A DNA stretch of 42,759 nt from a virus. Shown piece after piece: positions 16,976-25,855 of this stretch. Within the stretch, counting starts at the first letter, position 1. The number at the start of each line of letters is the position of its first letter. The notes under the pieces are model-generated. The model was given only the letters and a program-made list of their open reading frames with translations, ran no database searches and was not told the origin of the DNA. Location of the stretch: IMG/VR virus record IMGVR_UViG_3300025872_000103, positions 1 through 42,759 of that record. One strand, given 5' to 3'. Made by a program: the position numbers and the translations under genes.

Positions 16976-18495
16976 ACGAACAGGAAGAGTTTGAATTCAG
17001 GGCACGGGCTGAAGCGGAGTCACACATTACTCCTCCCGATCCTGGCTTTATGAAAGTGGCAGGTAACGCCGCCGCGACAGCCGCAGCCAGTGCGCCTGAC
17101 TTCTGGACGAACGTAGCGACGGGTCCTGGGGCTGGCGCACTAGGCACCGTGGCAAAGGGCGTAGCCGCTGGCGTGAATTATTTACGCGGCAATGAGCAGG
17201 CGCTTGACCAAGTGCAACGCCCTGCACGCCCGAACTTAGCACGCAAGGCGCTTGAGAAAGTCGGCATCATTCGCGCTGAGAACGAACCGCAAACCGGACC
17301 ACAACGCATCCTCGATACCGCTGTGCAGGCTGGCGTGAATACGATGTTGGCTCCCGCGCAATCCCTGGGACAAGTGGCGGTCAATGCGGGCATGGGGTTG
17401 CTCAGTGGTGGCGCGGCAGGAGTCACGAAGGAACTCACCAAGCCGATTCTTGGAGAAACAGGAAGCAACATAGCCTCTACCGTTGTGGGCATGACCACGC
17501 CATTAGGTCTGAGCCGCCTCTATGCCCCTGGCACCAAGTCGATCTTAACGGCTGAAGGAAATGAGAATTTACAGGCCGCACGCGACGCGGGCTATGTGGT
17601 GCAGCCGTCATCCGTCAAGCCGTCATTTGGAACCAGTAAGGCAGAATGGATGGCGGGATCTGGCGCGATCAGGAACGAAGCCGCATTGAAGAATCAGCCG
17701 GTGACGAATGAACTAGCGGCACAAGCAGTAGGATTGCCGAAAGGTACGCCAGTCACGCCGGATTCGCTCAAGTCTGTCCGATCAGGCGCAGAACAGGTCT
17801 ATCAGGAAGTCGCCAATCTTTCCCCGCGTTCAAAGTCTGCGCTAGAAGCCATGAAGCAGGCGAGGGCTGATGCCTCCGCTTATTACAAATCCTACTATAG
17901 CCCAATGTCTCCGGCTGATCCGTCAGTGCTTCAGAAAGCTAAGGCTCTCGACAATAAAGCCAATCTGTATGAGCGAGTTATTGAAAAGGAAGCGTCACGG
18001 CTGAGTCCTGGCACAAACCTCATGGACAGGTTTAGGGAGTCACGCACGCTCATAGCCAAAACCTATGATGTGGAGCGGGCATTGCTAGAGGATGGCAACG
18101 TCTCAGCGAAAATACTAGGCGAGATGTTGGACAAAGGGAAGCCGCTGAGTGGCGAACTCAAAGTCATTGGTAAGTTTGCACAAACCTTCCCCTATGCGGC
18201 ACGCGATCAACGCATGATTCCCCCGCCTGAATCCAGTGCCACGAACATGATGGTCGCAGGGGCAGGATTGACCACAGCCGCAGCCGCCGCCGCATCAGGG
18301 AATATCCCTGGCATGTTGGCAGGGGCGGCGATGGCCGGTGGGCCATTCCTTCGTGCGCCCATGCGATCAGGGTTGCTTTCCAATATGTATCAGAACCGTC
18401 TCCTCAGAGAACCAGCGACCTACAACATCGCCGCAATTCGTGGCGGGCTAGTCGGTAAATCGCTCATGGATTATCACGATGAGGTCTTCAAGTGA
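16972..18495 (+). CDS. Internal virion / ejection protein (507 aa)
   Basis: The ATG at 16972 overlaps the preceding stop as ATGA; a start 21 bases earlier is less likely. The product alternates helix-rich soluble stretches with Gly/Ala-rich hydrophobic helices: about residues 20-50, 115-160 (LSGGAAGVTKELTKP), and AGAGLTTAAAAAASGNIPG (about 415-435). That composition suits a protein that inserts into the host envelope during DNA entry. It is the third in the ejection run, before the first tail fibre. No lytic transglycosylase active-site Glu motif was identified. Confidence 0.5.
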   Translation: MNEQEEFEFRARAEAESHITPPDPGFMKVAGNAAATAAASAPDFWTNVATGPGAGALGTVAKGVAAGVNYLRGNEQALDQVQRPARPNLARKALEKVGIIRAENEPQTGPQRILDTAVQAGVNTMLAPAQSLGQVAVNAGMGLLSGGAAGVTKELTKPILGETGSNIASTVVGMTTPLGLSRLYAPGTKSILTAEGNENLQAARDAGYVVQPSSVKPSFGTSKAEWMAGSGAIRNEAALKNQPVTNELAAQAVGLPKGTPVTPDSLKSVRSGAEQVYQEVANLSPRSKSALEAMKQARADASAYYKSYYSPMSPADPSVLQKAKALDNKANLYERVIEKEASRLSPGTNLMDRFRESRTLIAKTYDVERALLEDGNVSAKILGEMLDKGKPLSGELKVIGKFAQTFPYAARDQRMIPPPESSATNMMVAGAGLTTAAAAAASGNIPGMLAGAAMAGGPFLRAPMRSGLLSNMYQNRLLREPATYNIAAIRGGLVGKSLMDYHDEVFK

Positions 18496-20186
18496 GTAAC
18501 GCCCAATTCTGTACGCTTGGACCCTTCTTTGATGCCGGCGCACTGATGACCTCGGCCAAGCTCTATCACTATCAGGTGGGATCCACCACGCTCAAAGATA
18601 TCTGGTCGGATCGGATTGCAAGCACCACCTTAGCGCAGCCGTTTGTGAGTGATGCCAATGGCGTGTTCGCCTTCTTTGCGGACGGACTCTATAAAATCGT
18701 CATAGCCGATTCCAACGATGTGGTGAAATACACCTGGGACAATGTTCTGATTCAAGACTTCTTGAATCCCAGTTTCAGCGAAGGATCATCCATTTCCTCT
18801 GCGTCCTCTATTGGGGTGGGGCCAGAATCATTCTTTCATATCACCGGCTCTGTCGATATCAACACCATTACTGGCAGTATTCCATTCGTCTGGCTCTGCT
18901 TTGACGGCACGCTCTCATTGAACTATTCAGCCAATCTGCTCACACCGGGGAGTGTGAATCTCAGCGTGCAGTCAGGCGATGTGGTGTTCTTGCTCAACGA
19001 AGGCGCTGGCGTGTGGCGGGTCGCTGGACAAATCGCCAACTCGCTCTTAGTCAATCGCACATCGACGACGGTCAAAGTGAGTGACGGACGTACCAATACG
19101 GTCAACTCACCGTTGATCGTGACTGCTACGACCACCAATTCCCCAGCGGCAGGCATCGGCACAGGCATGACGGTACGGGCACAAAGCGCCGATGAAAACC
19201 CTTCTGACTTTGGGTCAATTCAATTTGCGGCAAGCGATGTCACCGCCGCATCAGAAGATACCTATTTGGATGTCTTCTTGCGTGTGGCCGGGGCTGCATT
19301 GACGGCCTGCTATCGGTGGGTAGCGACAGGCGCGTTCAAGGGCATCTTTACGCATGCGAATACGGCAGACCGCACCTACTACTTGACGGATCGTTCGACA
19401 GGGTTAGGCGGGGCGCAATGCTATGACGGGCCGTCGTCCATTGGGGCAGGCAGTACCCGAACGGGGGAAACCTTTACCTCTGCCACGGGCAACTTGAGCG
19501 GCATTCACTTTTATAGTGGCGATGTGACGCTCAATTCAGCGCATACGCTGACGGTCCCCTCTGGCAAACGTCGGGTAGTGATTGCGGCAACGGGAACCAT
19601 CACGATCAACGGCACCATCACCGCAAGCGGGGCGGGTGGGGCTGGTGGAGCTGGTGGCGGCGGGGCAGGGAATGGCAGTGCCGGTGATGCTGGCACCGAT
19701 CAAGTCGGCGGGGGTGGCGGTGGCAGCACGGGAGCCAATACGGGCGGTAATGGTGGAGCAGTCTTACGGCATGGGATCACGCTGCAAGCGGGTGGCGTAG
19801 GGGCGATCAATAGTGGCACGGCAGGCACACAACTGACAGCCAGTGACCTTGGCGGCATGCTGGCGAATCCGTTGGAAGTCATGGGCGGGGCTGGTGGCGG
19901 CGGGTCATACGATACCGCAGGCGGGAATGGCGGCGGCAGCATCGTCCTGATTGCGCCGACAGTGGTGTTAGCGAATACCGCCGTCTTGAACACCAGTGGG
20001 GCCACGCCGAACAGTGTGAACTATGGCGCAGGCGGTGGAGGGGCAGGGAACGTCTACATCATCACGCGATCTTATACCGACAACGGGGCTACGTTCACCA
20101 TGACGGCAGGCGGGACCGATACCGGCGTATTGACAAACGGCGGCGCAGGGGCCGCAGGCGTAAAGCAAATTAACATTTATCAATAA
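18492..20186 (+). CDS. Tail fibre, Gly-rich (564 aa)
   Basis: The GTG start overlaps the preceding stop. Residues 1-85 form an attachment module: LGPFFDAGALMTSAKLYHYQVGSTT, LKDIWSDR and FFADGLYKIVIAD, shared with the next gene. The middle carries receptor-type beta strands. Residues about 350-520 contain Gly-rich segments (GGAGGAGGGGAG type, repeated at about 380, 405, 465 and 515) that may form a polyglycine-helix or collagen-like lattice, as in phage adhesins with glycine-rich receptor tips. A role in host recognition is inferred. Confidence 0.7.
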   Translation: MSNAQFCTLGPFFDAGALMTSAKLYHYQVGSTTLKDIWSDRIASTTLAQPFVSDANGVFAFFADGLYKIVIADSNDVVKYTWDNVLIQDFLNPSFSEGSSISSASSIGVGPESFFHITGSVDINTITGSIPFVWLCFDGTLSLNYSANLLTPGSVNLSVQSGDVVFLLNEGAGVWRVAGQIANSLLVNRTSTTVKVSDGRTNTVNSPLIVTATTTNSPAAGIGTGMTVRAQSADENPSDFGSIQFAASDVTAASEDTYLDVFLRVAGAALTACYRWVATGAFKGIFTHANTADRTYYLTDRSTGLGGAQCYDGPSSIGAGSTRTGETFTSATGNLSGIHFYSGDVTLNSAHTLTVPSGKRRVVIAATGTITINGTITASGAGGAGGAGGGGAGNGSAGDAGTDQVGGGGGGSTGANTGGNGGAVLRHGITLQAGGVGAINSGTAGTQLTASDLGGMLANPLEVMGGAGGGGSYDTAGGNGGGSIVLIAPTVVLANTAVLNTSGATPNSVNYGAGGGGAGNVYIITRSYTDNGATFTMTAGGTDTGVLTNGGAGAAGVKQINIYQ

Positions 20187-20195
20187 CGAGGCAGC

Positions 20196-20879
20196 ATGGC
20201 CGCAACCGCATTGTTCAAAGAATTTGGACCCTTCTTTAACGGGGGCAGTCTCGCTACCAGCGCCTTGATTTATCACTATGTCGTCGGAACCACGACAACC
20301 AAGGCGTGTTGGACAGACCGCACGAAAATCACCACGGCGGCACAACCGCTCCAAGCTGATATTAACGGCATTGCCTCTGCCTATTTTGACGGACTGTATA
20401 AGATCGTGGTGAAAACCTCTGACGGCGCGACCACCTTAGCGACATGGGATCAGGTGCAACTCCTCGACCCGATTACCTCCACGCCTGCTACCTGGACCCC
20501 TTCGCTGTCATGTCTCACACCTGGCGATCTTGCTGTGACCTATGCCTACCAACAAGGCCAAGTGGTGCAGGTCGGAGATATGACCTGGCTGAGTGGCAAT
20601 CTGATCTGTACACCGACCTATACGACGGCGACAGGGGCCGTACAAATCACGGGGGCCACGTATGGGCACACGGGGAACGTGACGCCGATTGGCTGCTGTA
20701 CCATCGTCAATGCCTCAGGTGCCGCCGCCTACAAGTCGCACAGTGCCACGATTGATGTGAGTAAAATCATCAAGATCAACAAAGTCTCGCACGATGTCTT
20801 TACCCCGCTGAATATCACGGATTTCACGACTGCCGCTGAGATTTGGATTTATTTCTCCATCATGTACGAGGGGGTCTAA
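20196..20879 (+). CDS. Short tail fibre paralogue (227 aa)
   Basis: Residues 1-85 repeat the attachment module of the preceding gene: FGPFFNGGSLATSALIYHYVVGTTT, then KACWTDR, and FDGLYKIVVKT. The C-terminus is a different beta-rich region (WTPSLSCLTPGDLAVTY to LNITDFTTAAEIWIYFSIMYEGV). Paired fibres with a common base and different heads suggest a branched or alternative receptor-binding complex. The start follows an ACGAGGCAGC Shine-Dalgarno and its last base overlaps the next start. Confidence 0.65.
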   Translation: MAATALFKEFGPFFNGGSLATSALIYHYVVGTTTTKACWTDRTKITTAAQPLQADINGIASAYFDGLYKIVVKTSDGATTLATWDQVQLLDPITSTPATWTPSLSCLTPGDLAVTYAYQQGQVVQVGDMTWLSGNLICTPTYTTATGAVQITGATYGHTGNVTPIGCCTIVNASGAAAYKSHSATIDVSKIIKINKVSHDVFTPLNITDFTTAAEIWIYFSIMYEGV

Positions 20880-23800
20880 TGGCTATGCTGATTCGCTTGT
20901 TGTTGTGCCTGTTGTTGCTGCCGTCCATCGTGTCTGCGGCGGTGATTACGACGAATGAATGGGAGTCGAAGCCGGGTTTTCCGTGGGCCTACGCAGGCAC
21001 GGCGGTGGATTGCACGGTCACTCCGTCTCCATCGGGAGGATGTGCGCTCCAATTTACCTATGCCGCTGGAACGTATAGCACCAGCTTCAGCGGAGGACGG
21101 GCAGAATACACGCTCCCGGCTGGGATCACTGACCTCTACCTAGGGGCGTGGATGCGCTATTCCAGCCCCGCGTCTTGGCAATCTATCGGCCAAAAGATTA
21201 ACCAATTTGCGATGGATGGCGCGGTGAGTAGCACGGGATTCCCCAATAACATTCAACTGTCATGGACTGGGGGAGCCTCATCCCTCTCTGGAACGCAACA
21301 GATTGTGTGGGGAGATGGGTCCGTCAATCACTATTGCAATCTCACAAATTTTACAGGCTATACGAACGAATGGAAATGGGTGGAGTTCCATGTTCAGTTG
21401 AATACGCCGGGGCTAGCCGATGGCGTCTATGATTCCTGGGTGAATGATGTGCAGTGCGCGCACTATACCAACATCTCCATCCGAGACAGTTCCACGTCTG
21501 CATCGGCAGGATGGGCCAATCTCCATCATACCGCAGAATGGGGCGGGGGAGGGGGAACAGTCGCCTCAACATGCGCCGTGGGTGCGCCAGGATACCCCTG
21601 TCCGTACTATTGGTGGGTGGATCATACCGTGATCTCCACGACGCGTATTGGGATGCCTGGGGGCACGGTCATTCCCACACCGGACACCACGCCCCCCACG
21701 CAAGTCACGGGCGCATCGGCTACGGCCAGTGGCGATACCTCCATCATGCTGACCTGGACAGCGGCGACGGATGCGAACGGCATTGCTCGCTATAACCTTG
21801 TGCGATGCTCAGGGGCGGCCTGTACGACCTTTGCCAGCATCGGGTCAACCGCCTCAACCACCTTCACCGATACTGGCCTGACGGCAAGTACACTCTATCG
21901 CTATACCATCACGGCACAAGACCCATCGGGCAATCTTGGCACCTCCTCAGCCATTGTGGAAGCGACCACTTCGGCCACGCCTGCGAGTGGATCGACACGG
22001 AGGACTACAATCACAGAGACGTTTGACCGTGCTGATAACCTGGACCTGGGTGCTTCGTGGGATGCCGGATATACCGGACGCGACTCCTGCAAGATCGTGG
22101 GCAATCGGGTACGGGCGACCACCAATTCCAACGAATGCCACGAAACCTATAACGCAACCTCGTTAGCCAACGACCAGTGGGCGCAAGCCACGTTTTCCTC
22201 ACTCACGGCAACGGGATGGCAGGGCATTCTCGTAGCGGTGCGGAATGCTGCCCCGGCGACGAGAACCTATTATGCGTTTCATGCGACCAATCAAACGGAT
22301 TCCAATAGCACCTCCATCGAACGGTGTGTCGCTGGCACCTGCGCCACGTTAGCGACGGCCATTGTGCCATGGATACAGGGGGACATTCTGCGGGGGGAAG
22401 TGCAGGGGTCCACCTTGCGGCTGTACCGCAACAATGTCCTCGTGGTCTCGGCGACGGATACCAACATCCCCACCGGAAGCAGGGCCGGTATTGCCATTTA
22501 TACCGCCGATATTACCCTCGTGGAACTCGATAACTTTAGCGCAGGGGATTTCCAAACCACGACCCCACCCTCTATCACCAACGCGACGGTGGATACCACG
22601 GGTGCCACACTCACCTATGGGGCGACTGCTCCGACTGCCGTGCTCGTACAGGTAACGGGGAGTGTGGCGGCTGATGAAACCGTGACGCCTGCGACGATTG
22701 CCGGGGGGCTTGTGGGGATTGGTTCTGATACGTTTACACGGGCGGACGGGGCAGACCTGGGTGCGAATTGGACCACGGTGGATAGTGCCTGGGCGCTCGC
22801 CACGAACGCCGCGCAAGTGGCAGCGGCGAATTCGTCGATGCGTGAAGTGGAAACCTCGACCCTCTCCGCGAACCAATGGGCGCAAGTGACACTCTCTTCG
22901 TTTGCTGGAACCGTGGAAACCTACGTGGGGCCGATTACGCGGAACCCCTCGACCAACGGTGACGGGTATTCCTGCGTGGCGACACGGGGCGCAGCAGGAG
23001 ACGGCACGCGCCTGGTCAAGCGCATCTCAGGCGTCAATACGAATCTAACAACGGAATCTACGACCGTATGGGCGGCATCCGATACCCTACGGATCGAGTC
23101 TGAAGGCACCACCCACCGCTGTTATCGGAATGGGGCCTTACTCCTCACGACCACAGATGGAGATATTGCCACGGGGTATGCCGGGATGGGGGCCTATATT
23201 GGCGTGGGCGGCACGGCCTCTGATGTGCGGCTGGATAATTTCCTCTCAGGCAATCTCACGCCGCTCGATACGAACGGACGCTATACACGGTCCTGGGTCA
23301 ATGGACAAACCTCTGTCTCATTCTATGCCGTCGATGCGTTAGGTGCGGTGAATACCACGGCGGGGCAGTTTGTCACCGCCAATCTCACCGGCATCACGAA
23401 CATTGATACCACCCCTCCCGTGATTAGTGGTGGAGCACCGACCACGGCGTTAGCCGCTGGCACCACGAGCATCACGGAATCATGGGCGACGAACGAACCG
23501 GCGATCTGCCGACGCAGCACTACCGACCAAGCCTATAGCGCCATGACGCAGACGGCCACTACCGTCAACGGGCTTACGCATACGTGGGCTGCTACGGGGT
23601 TGGCAAACAATACGACGTATACCATCTACGTACGCTGCACCGATCAATACCCTACGGACACGGCACCGACGAATAACATCAACACCACGAGTTACAGCTT
23701 CTCTTACAGCGTGGCGGCAGCGGGTGGGGATATTACCGCACCCAGTACGGTGAGCAACTTAGTCTGTATCCCCGTGGGCACATCGGGAGGGACCTGCACG

Positions 23801-24421
23801 TTTACCGCTGCCACCGATAACACGGCGGTTACTGGCTATGAAGCGTGGATCTGCCTCGGAGATGCCTGCTCCTCGTACTCCATTATTAATCCGACTTGGA
23901 GCGTGAGTACCACGCAGTCGATTGGCGGGTTGACGGCGGGACTGTCCTATACGGTGAAGATGAAGGCCTTTGACGCGGCAGGGAATCGCAGCGCGGCCTT
24001 CTCCAATACCTCCACCTTTGTCACGAACGCACAAACTGACATCACGCCGCCCTCTGATATGACCGGGCTAACGGTCAGTGCATCCTATCGTGGCAGTCTC
24101 TTGCTCTCATGGACGGCAGGCACCGACAACAGCGGGGTCCTTGCCACGCCTTCTATTGAAGCGTGTGCGGGTGCGGCCTGTACCGACTATGCGCCGATCA
24201 CGATCATCCCGCAATCCACCACTTCTGCGCTGGTGCCAGGGCTGAACGCCTCCACCACGTACCGCTTCAGAGGGAAGCATAAGGATGGGGCAGGCAATGC
24301 CAGCACAGCCTTTTCTTCTGTGGTGCAAGGGACTACGGGTTCTTCTGGCCTCACACGGCCACGAGTGGGTGTACCGGAATTGCGTCCCCGCACGGGCAGC
24401 GGTACGAGAACGCCGAGGTAA
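20879..24421 (+). CDS. Large secreted-type FN3 protein with concanavalin-like repeats
   Basis: From ATG 20879 the product is 1,180 residues. It opens with a Sec-type signal peptide: MAMLIRL, a Leu-rich core, and a site after VSA (about residue 21). Next is a jelly-roll domain (about 25-260) with Trp-rich WMRYSSP and WVEFHVQLN strands, resembling polysaccharide lyase or lectin folds. Then an FN3 domain (about 275-370), two related LamG-like domains (about 380-580 and 620-810, sharing FDRADNLDLGASW / FTRADGADLGANW and the closing LDNFS), and at least two more FN3 units up to about 1160. Concanavalin-like and FN3 domains are common on secreted adhesins and phage tips. Function in binding or processing a surface glycan is inferred. 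Confidence 0.65.
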   Translation: MAMLIRLLLCLLLLPSIVSAAVITTNEWESKPGFPWAYAGTAVDCTVTPSPSGGCALQFTYAAGTYSTSFSGGRAEYTLPAGITDLYLGAWMRYSSPASWQSIGQKINQFAMDGAVSSTGFPNNIQLSWTGGASSLSGTQQIVWGDGSVNHYCNLTNFTGYTNEWKWVEFHVQLNTPGLADGVYDSWVNDVQCAHYTNISIRDSSTSASAGWANLHHTAEWGGGGGTVASTCAVGAPGYPCPYYWWVDHTVISTTRIGMPGGTVIPTPDTTPPTQVTGASATASGDTSIMLTWTAATDANGIARYNLVRCSGAACTTFASIGSTASTTFTDTGLTASTLYRYTITAQDPSGNLGTSSAIVEATTSATPASGSTRRTTITETFDRADNLDLGASWDAGYTGRDSCKIVGNRVRATTNSNECHETYNATSLANDQWAQATFSSLTATGWQGILVAVRNAAPATRTYYAFHATNQTDSNSTSIERCVAGTCATLATAIVPWIQGDILRGEVQGSTLRLYRNNVLVVSATDTNIPTGSRAGIAIYTADITLVELDNFSAGDFQTTTPPSITNATVDTTGATLTYGATAPTAVLVQVTGSVAADETVTPATIAGGLVGIGSDTFTRADGADLGANWTTVDSAWALATNAAQVAAANSSMREVETSTLSANQWAQVTLSSFAGTVETYVGPITRNPSTNGDGYSCVATRGAAGDGTRLVKRISGVNTNLTTESTTVWAASDTLRIESEGTTHRCYRNGALLLTTTDGDIATGYAGMGAYIGVGGTASDVRLDNFLSGNLTPLDTNGRYTRSWVNGQTSVSFYAVDALGAVNTTAGQFVTANLTGITNIDTTPPVISGGAPTTALAAGTTSITESWATNEPAICRRSTTDQAYSAMTQTATTVNGLTHTWAATGLANNTTYTIYVRCTDQYPTDTAPTNNINTTSYSFSYSVAAAGGDITAPSTVSNLVCIPVGTSGGTCTFTAATDNTAVTGYEAWICLGDACSSYSIINPTWSVSTTQSIGGLTAGLSYTVKMKAFDAAGNRSAAFSNTSTFVTNAQTDITPPSDMTGLTVSASYRGSLLLSWTAGTDNSGVLATPSIEACAGAACTDYAPITIIPQSTTSALVPGLNASTTYRFRGKHKDGAGNASTAFSSVVQGTTGSSGLTRPRVGVPELRPRTGSGTRTPR

Positions 24422-24423
24422 AC

Positions 24424-24849
24424 ATGATTCTCTACCTCATCAGAGTGGGACAGTCAGCACGCGGAACCTTTGGCGTCTTGCGCTTTGGAGCGGTGCCATT
24501 TGTCCTGACCTTAGAACGCCCATGGCAAGACAATGAACCGAACCTCTCCTGTATTCCCCCTGGCCGTTACCGCTGTGGGCGGGTGCGTTCACCGAAGTTC
24601 GGTGAAACGTTTGAAGTGCAGAACGTCCCGAATCGGAGTCATGTCTTGTTCCACCGTGGCAATACCACCGAGGACACGCAGGGGTGCATCCTCGTGGGGG
24701 AAGAGTTCAGCGGGACATGGGAGAAGCCGATGATTGTGTCAAGTCAGCGGGGATTCTTGGAACTCATGACCTTGCTAGAAGAGGTGAATACCTTTGAATT
24801 GCAGGTCACGGAAGCCCCACCCGTTACCCTTGTGCCGGTGCTGGCATGA
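24424..24849 (+). CDS. DUF5675 protein, possible cell-wall enzyme
   Basis: The 141-residue product matches the DUF5675 pattern: a LTLERPWQDNEPNLSCIPPGRY opening (about residues 27-50) and the VLFHRGNTTEDTQGCILVGEEF block (about 68-90). The H-x-G ... GCI arrangement resembles the active-site spacing of the L,D-transpeptidase (YkuD) family, which has HGxx then S/T-x-GC-h-R. That likeness is my reading of the motif and not a known assignment. It stands at the head of the lysis region. Start at ATG 24424, three bases after the previous stop. Confidence 0.6.
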   Translation: MILYLIRVGQSARGTFGVLRFGAVPFVLTLERPWQDNEPNLSCIPPGRYRCGRVRSPKFGETFEVQNVPNRSHVLFHRGNTTEDTQGCILVGEEFSGTWEKPMIVSSQRGFLELMTLLEEVNTFELQVTEAPPVTLVPVLA

Positions 24850-24944
24850 AAAAGTATCTCTGTCCCTACTGCGGCGTGGCATTGAAGCATGACGAAGCGT
24901 ATCCGCATACCCAGTACAAATGTCCGAAGAAGAACAAACGATAG
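24846..24944 (+). CDS. Small zinc-ribbon-like protein (32 aa)
   Basis: The ATG overlaps the preceding stop (ATGA). The 32-residue product, MKKYLCPYCGVALKHDEAYP and then HTQYKCPKKNKR, has CPYCG and a C-terminal HxxxxC pattern, so a one-zinc fold with ligands Cys6, Cys9, His22 and Cys27 is plausible. It is shorter than usual gene-finder limits. Its function is unknown. Confidence 0.5.
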   Translation: MKKYLCPYCGVALKHDEAYPHTQYKCPKKNKR

Positions 24945-24983
24945 CGGCAATGGTGCCGAGAAGGGAGCGACGGTGCCTACAGG

Positions 24984-25253
24984 ATGTCTGGAAATGAGAC
25001 GGAAGCCAATGAGATTAACGCCCTCTTCTCAAGGCCCTTCCTTGGTGCTTGTGGGGTTATCATTGCTTTGTGCGGGGTGGTTGTTGGGCTATGGTCTAGC
25101 TCCATCGAGCGGGACCTTGACGAAATCCGTAGTACCCTTAACGAGCGTGCATCCCTTCTTCCACGGACTACTGATTTGGAAAGGCGCACAGAGTCCCAAG
25201 AAGCTCGACTCAGAGAAATAGAGCGGCAAGTGTACATGAACGGGCGCAAATGA
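24984..25253 (+). CDS. Membrane-anchored coiled-coil protein (89 aa)
   Basis: The product has one membrane segment at about residues 18-37 (FLGACGVIIALCGVVVGLW) with a short N-terminal tail and a charged coiled-coil C-terminus (about 45-85, with LDEIRSTLNERASLL and LERRTESQEARLREIERQVY). This fits a phage membrane protein in the lysis region, perhaps an inner-membrane spanin or holin-associated protein. The start is less certain: a GTG at 24973 with AAGGGAG upstream reads a different frame with a hydrophobic stretch. I prefer this frame because it has the coiled coil and overlaps the next start region in the usual way. Confidence 0.5.
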   Translation: MSGNETEANEINALFSRPFLGACGVIIALCGVVVGLWSSSIERDLDEIRSTLNERASLLPRTTDLERRTESQEARLREIERQVYMNGRK

Positions 25254-25264
25254 AGGAGACAACG

Positions 25265-25468
25265 ATGCTGACCAATTGGAAAACCTCACTCATGGGTGTG
25301 CTGGTGCTGGCCTGCGGGGGCACCAGCTACGCGGGGATCTTACCGGAAAAGTACAACTCACTGTTGATGCTGTTCTGCGGCGTGTGTACCGCCTTCGGGT
25401 TGATTGCCGCGAAGGACAGCAATGTGAGCAATGCGCCGATTCCCGCCGAAGCTAAGCCGGTGAGCTAA
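25265..25468 (+). CDS. Holin-like membrane protein (67 aa)
   Basis: The ATG at 25265 has GAAGGAG six to eleven bases upstream; an ATG at 25250 lies before it without such support. The product has two hydrophobic segments: about residues 8-22 (SLMGVLVLACGGTSY) and 33-49 (LLMLFCGVCTAFGLI), joined by a short polar turn, and an Ala/Pro-rich tail. The two-segment layout suits a class II holin. It lies directly after the membrane-anchored coiled-coil gene. Holin identity is inferred from topology and context. Confidence 0.5.
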   Translation: MLTNWKTSLMGVLVLACGGTSYAGILPEKYNSLLMLFCGVCTAFGLIAAKDSNVSNAPIPAEAKPVS

Positions 25469-25695
25469 TGGCCTGGTCTGAGGCGGTGCAATCTGTGGCC
25501 GACTTCGCCAAGGCGCTTTTTTCATGGGCCGCAGGAGGACGCACCAAGGATCAAAATGTCCTGCGAGATGAAGCGGACCATTGGAAGGAAGAGTATGACA
25601 AAGCGATGGCGGCTGGTGATTTTCAGTCTGCTACTTACTGTATGCAGCGGTTGCGGGCTGTTAGGGACCAAGCCCGTGCTCAACGCGGGGCCTGA
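25468..25695 (+). CDS. Small lysis-region protein (75 aa)
   Basis: The product has an amphipathic N-terminal stretch (VQSVADFAKALFSWAAGG, about residues 8-25) and then a charged helical region with DEADHWKEEYDKAMAAG and CMQRLRAVRDQARAQRG. A single weakly hydrophobic segment followed by a charged helix resembles an inner-membrane spanin, but the segment is short and contains charges. The start overlaps the previous stop by one base, and the next gene begins inside this one in another frame. Confidence 0.45.
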   Translation: MAWSEAVQSVADFAKALFSWAAGGRTKDQNVLRDEADHWKEEYDKAMAAGDFQSATYCMQRLRAVRDQARAQRGA

Positions 25696-25855
25696 CGGAC
25701 GCGGCTGTATGGTGGGCATCATCGACAGCACCGAGGCGGCGATTCTTCGTGTCAAGAATCCCGCCGTCCATGCTGGGGATGTGGTCTTCACGCCATTCTG
25801 TGCCGAGCAGGTCGGAATTGATCTGCACAACGAGATTTACGAACTGACACGCTAG
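25595..25855 (+). CDS. Small lipoprotein, Rz1-like candidate
   Basis: The ATG at 25595 follows GGAAGGAAGAG and lies within the preceding gene in a different frame (101-base overlap). The product opens MTKRWR and continues with a hydrophobic core LVIFSLLLTVCSGCG containing lipobox-type Cys (LTVC or CSGC). The mature part is about 65 residues with two further Cys. An out-of-frame lipoprotein gene embedded in a lysis-region gene matches the Rz/Rz1 spanin arrangement, although the mature part is not Pro-rich as in typical Rz1. An outer-membrane spanin subunit is therefore a reasonable inference. Confidence 0.5.
   Translation: MTKRWRLVIFSLLLTVCSGCGLLGTKPVLNAGPDGRGCMVGIIDSTEAAILRVKNPAVHAGDVVFTPFCAEQVGIDLHNEIYELTR

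Noticed and set aside
22349-22885. A 178-codon minus-strand frame inside the large FN3 protein.
   Set aside because: Composition is Arg/Gly-rich, typical of an antisense frame of a Thr/Ala-rich gene, and it overlaps two domains that are clear on the plus strand.
24889-25221. A 110-codon frame overlapping the membrane-anchored coiled-coil gene, with a GTG start at 24973 and AAGGGAG upstream.
   Set aside because: The hydrophobic stretch appears to be a frame shadow. The other frame gives a membrane segment plus coiled coil, a more plausible phage protein. The choice is not certain.
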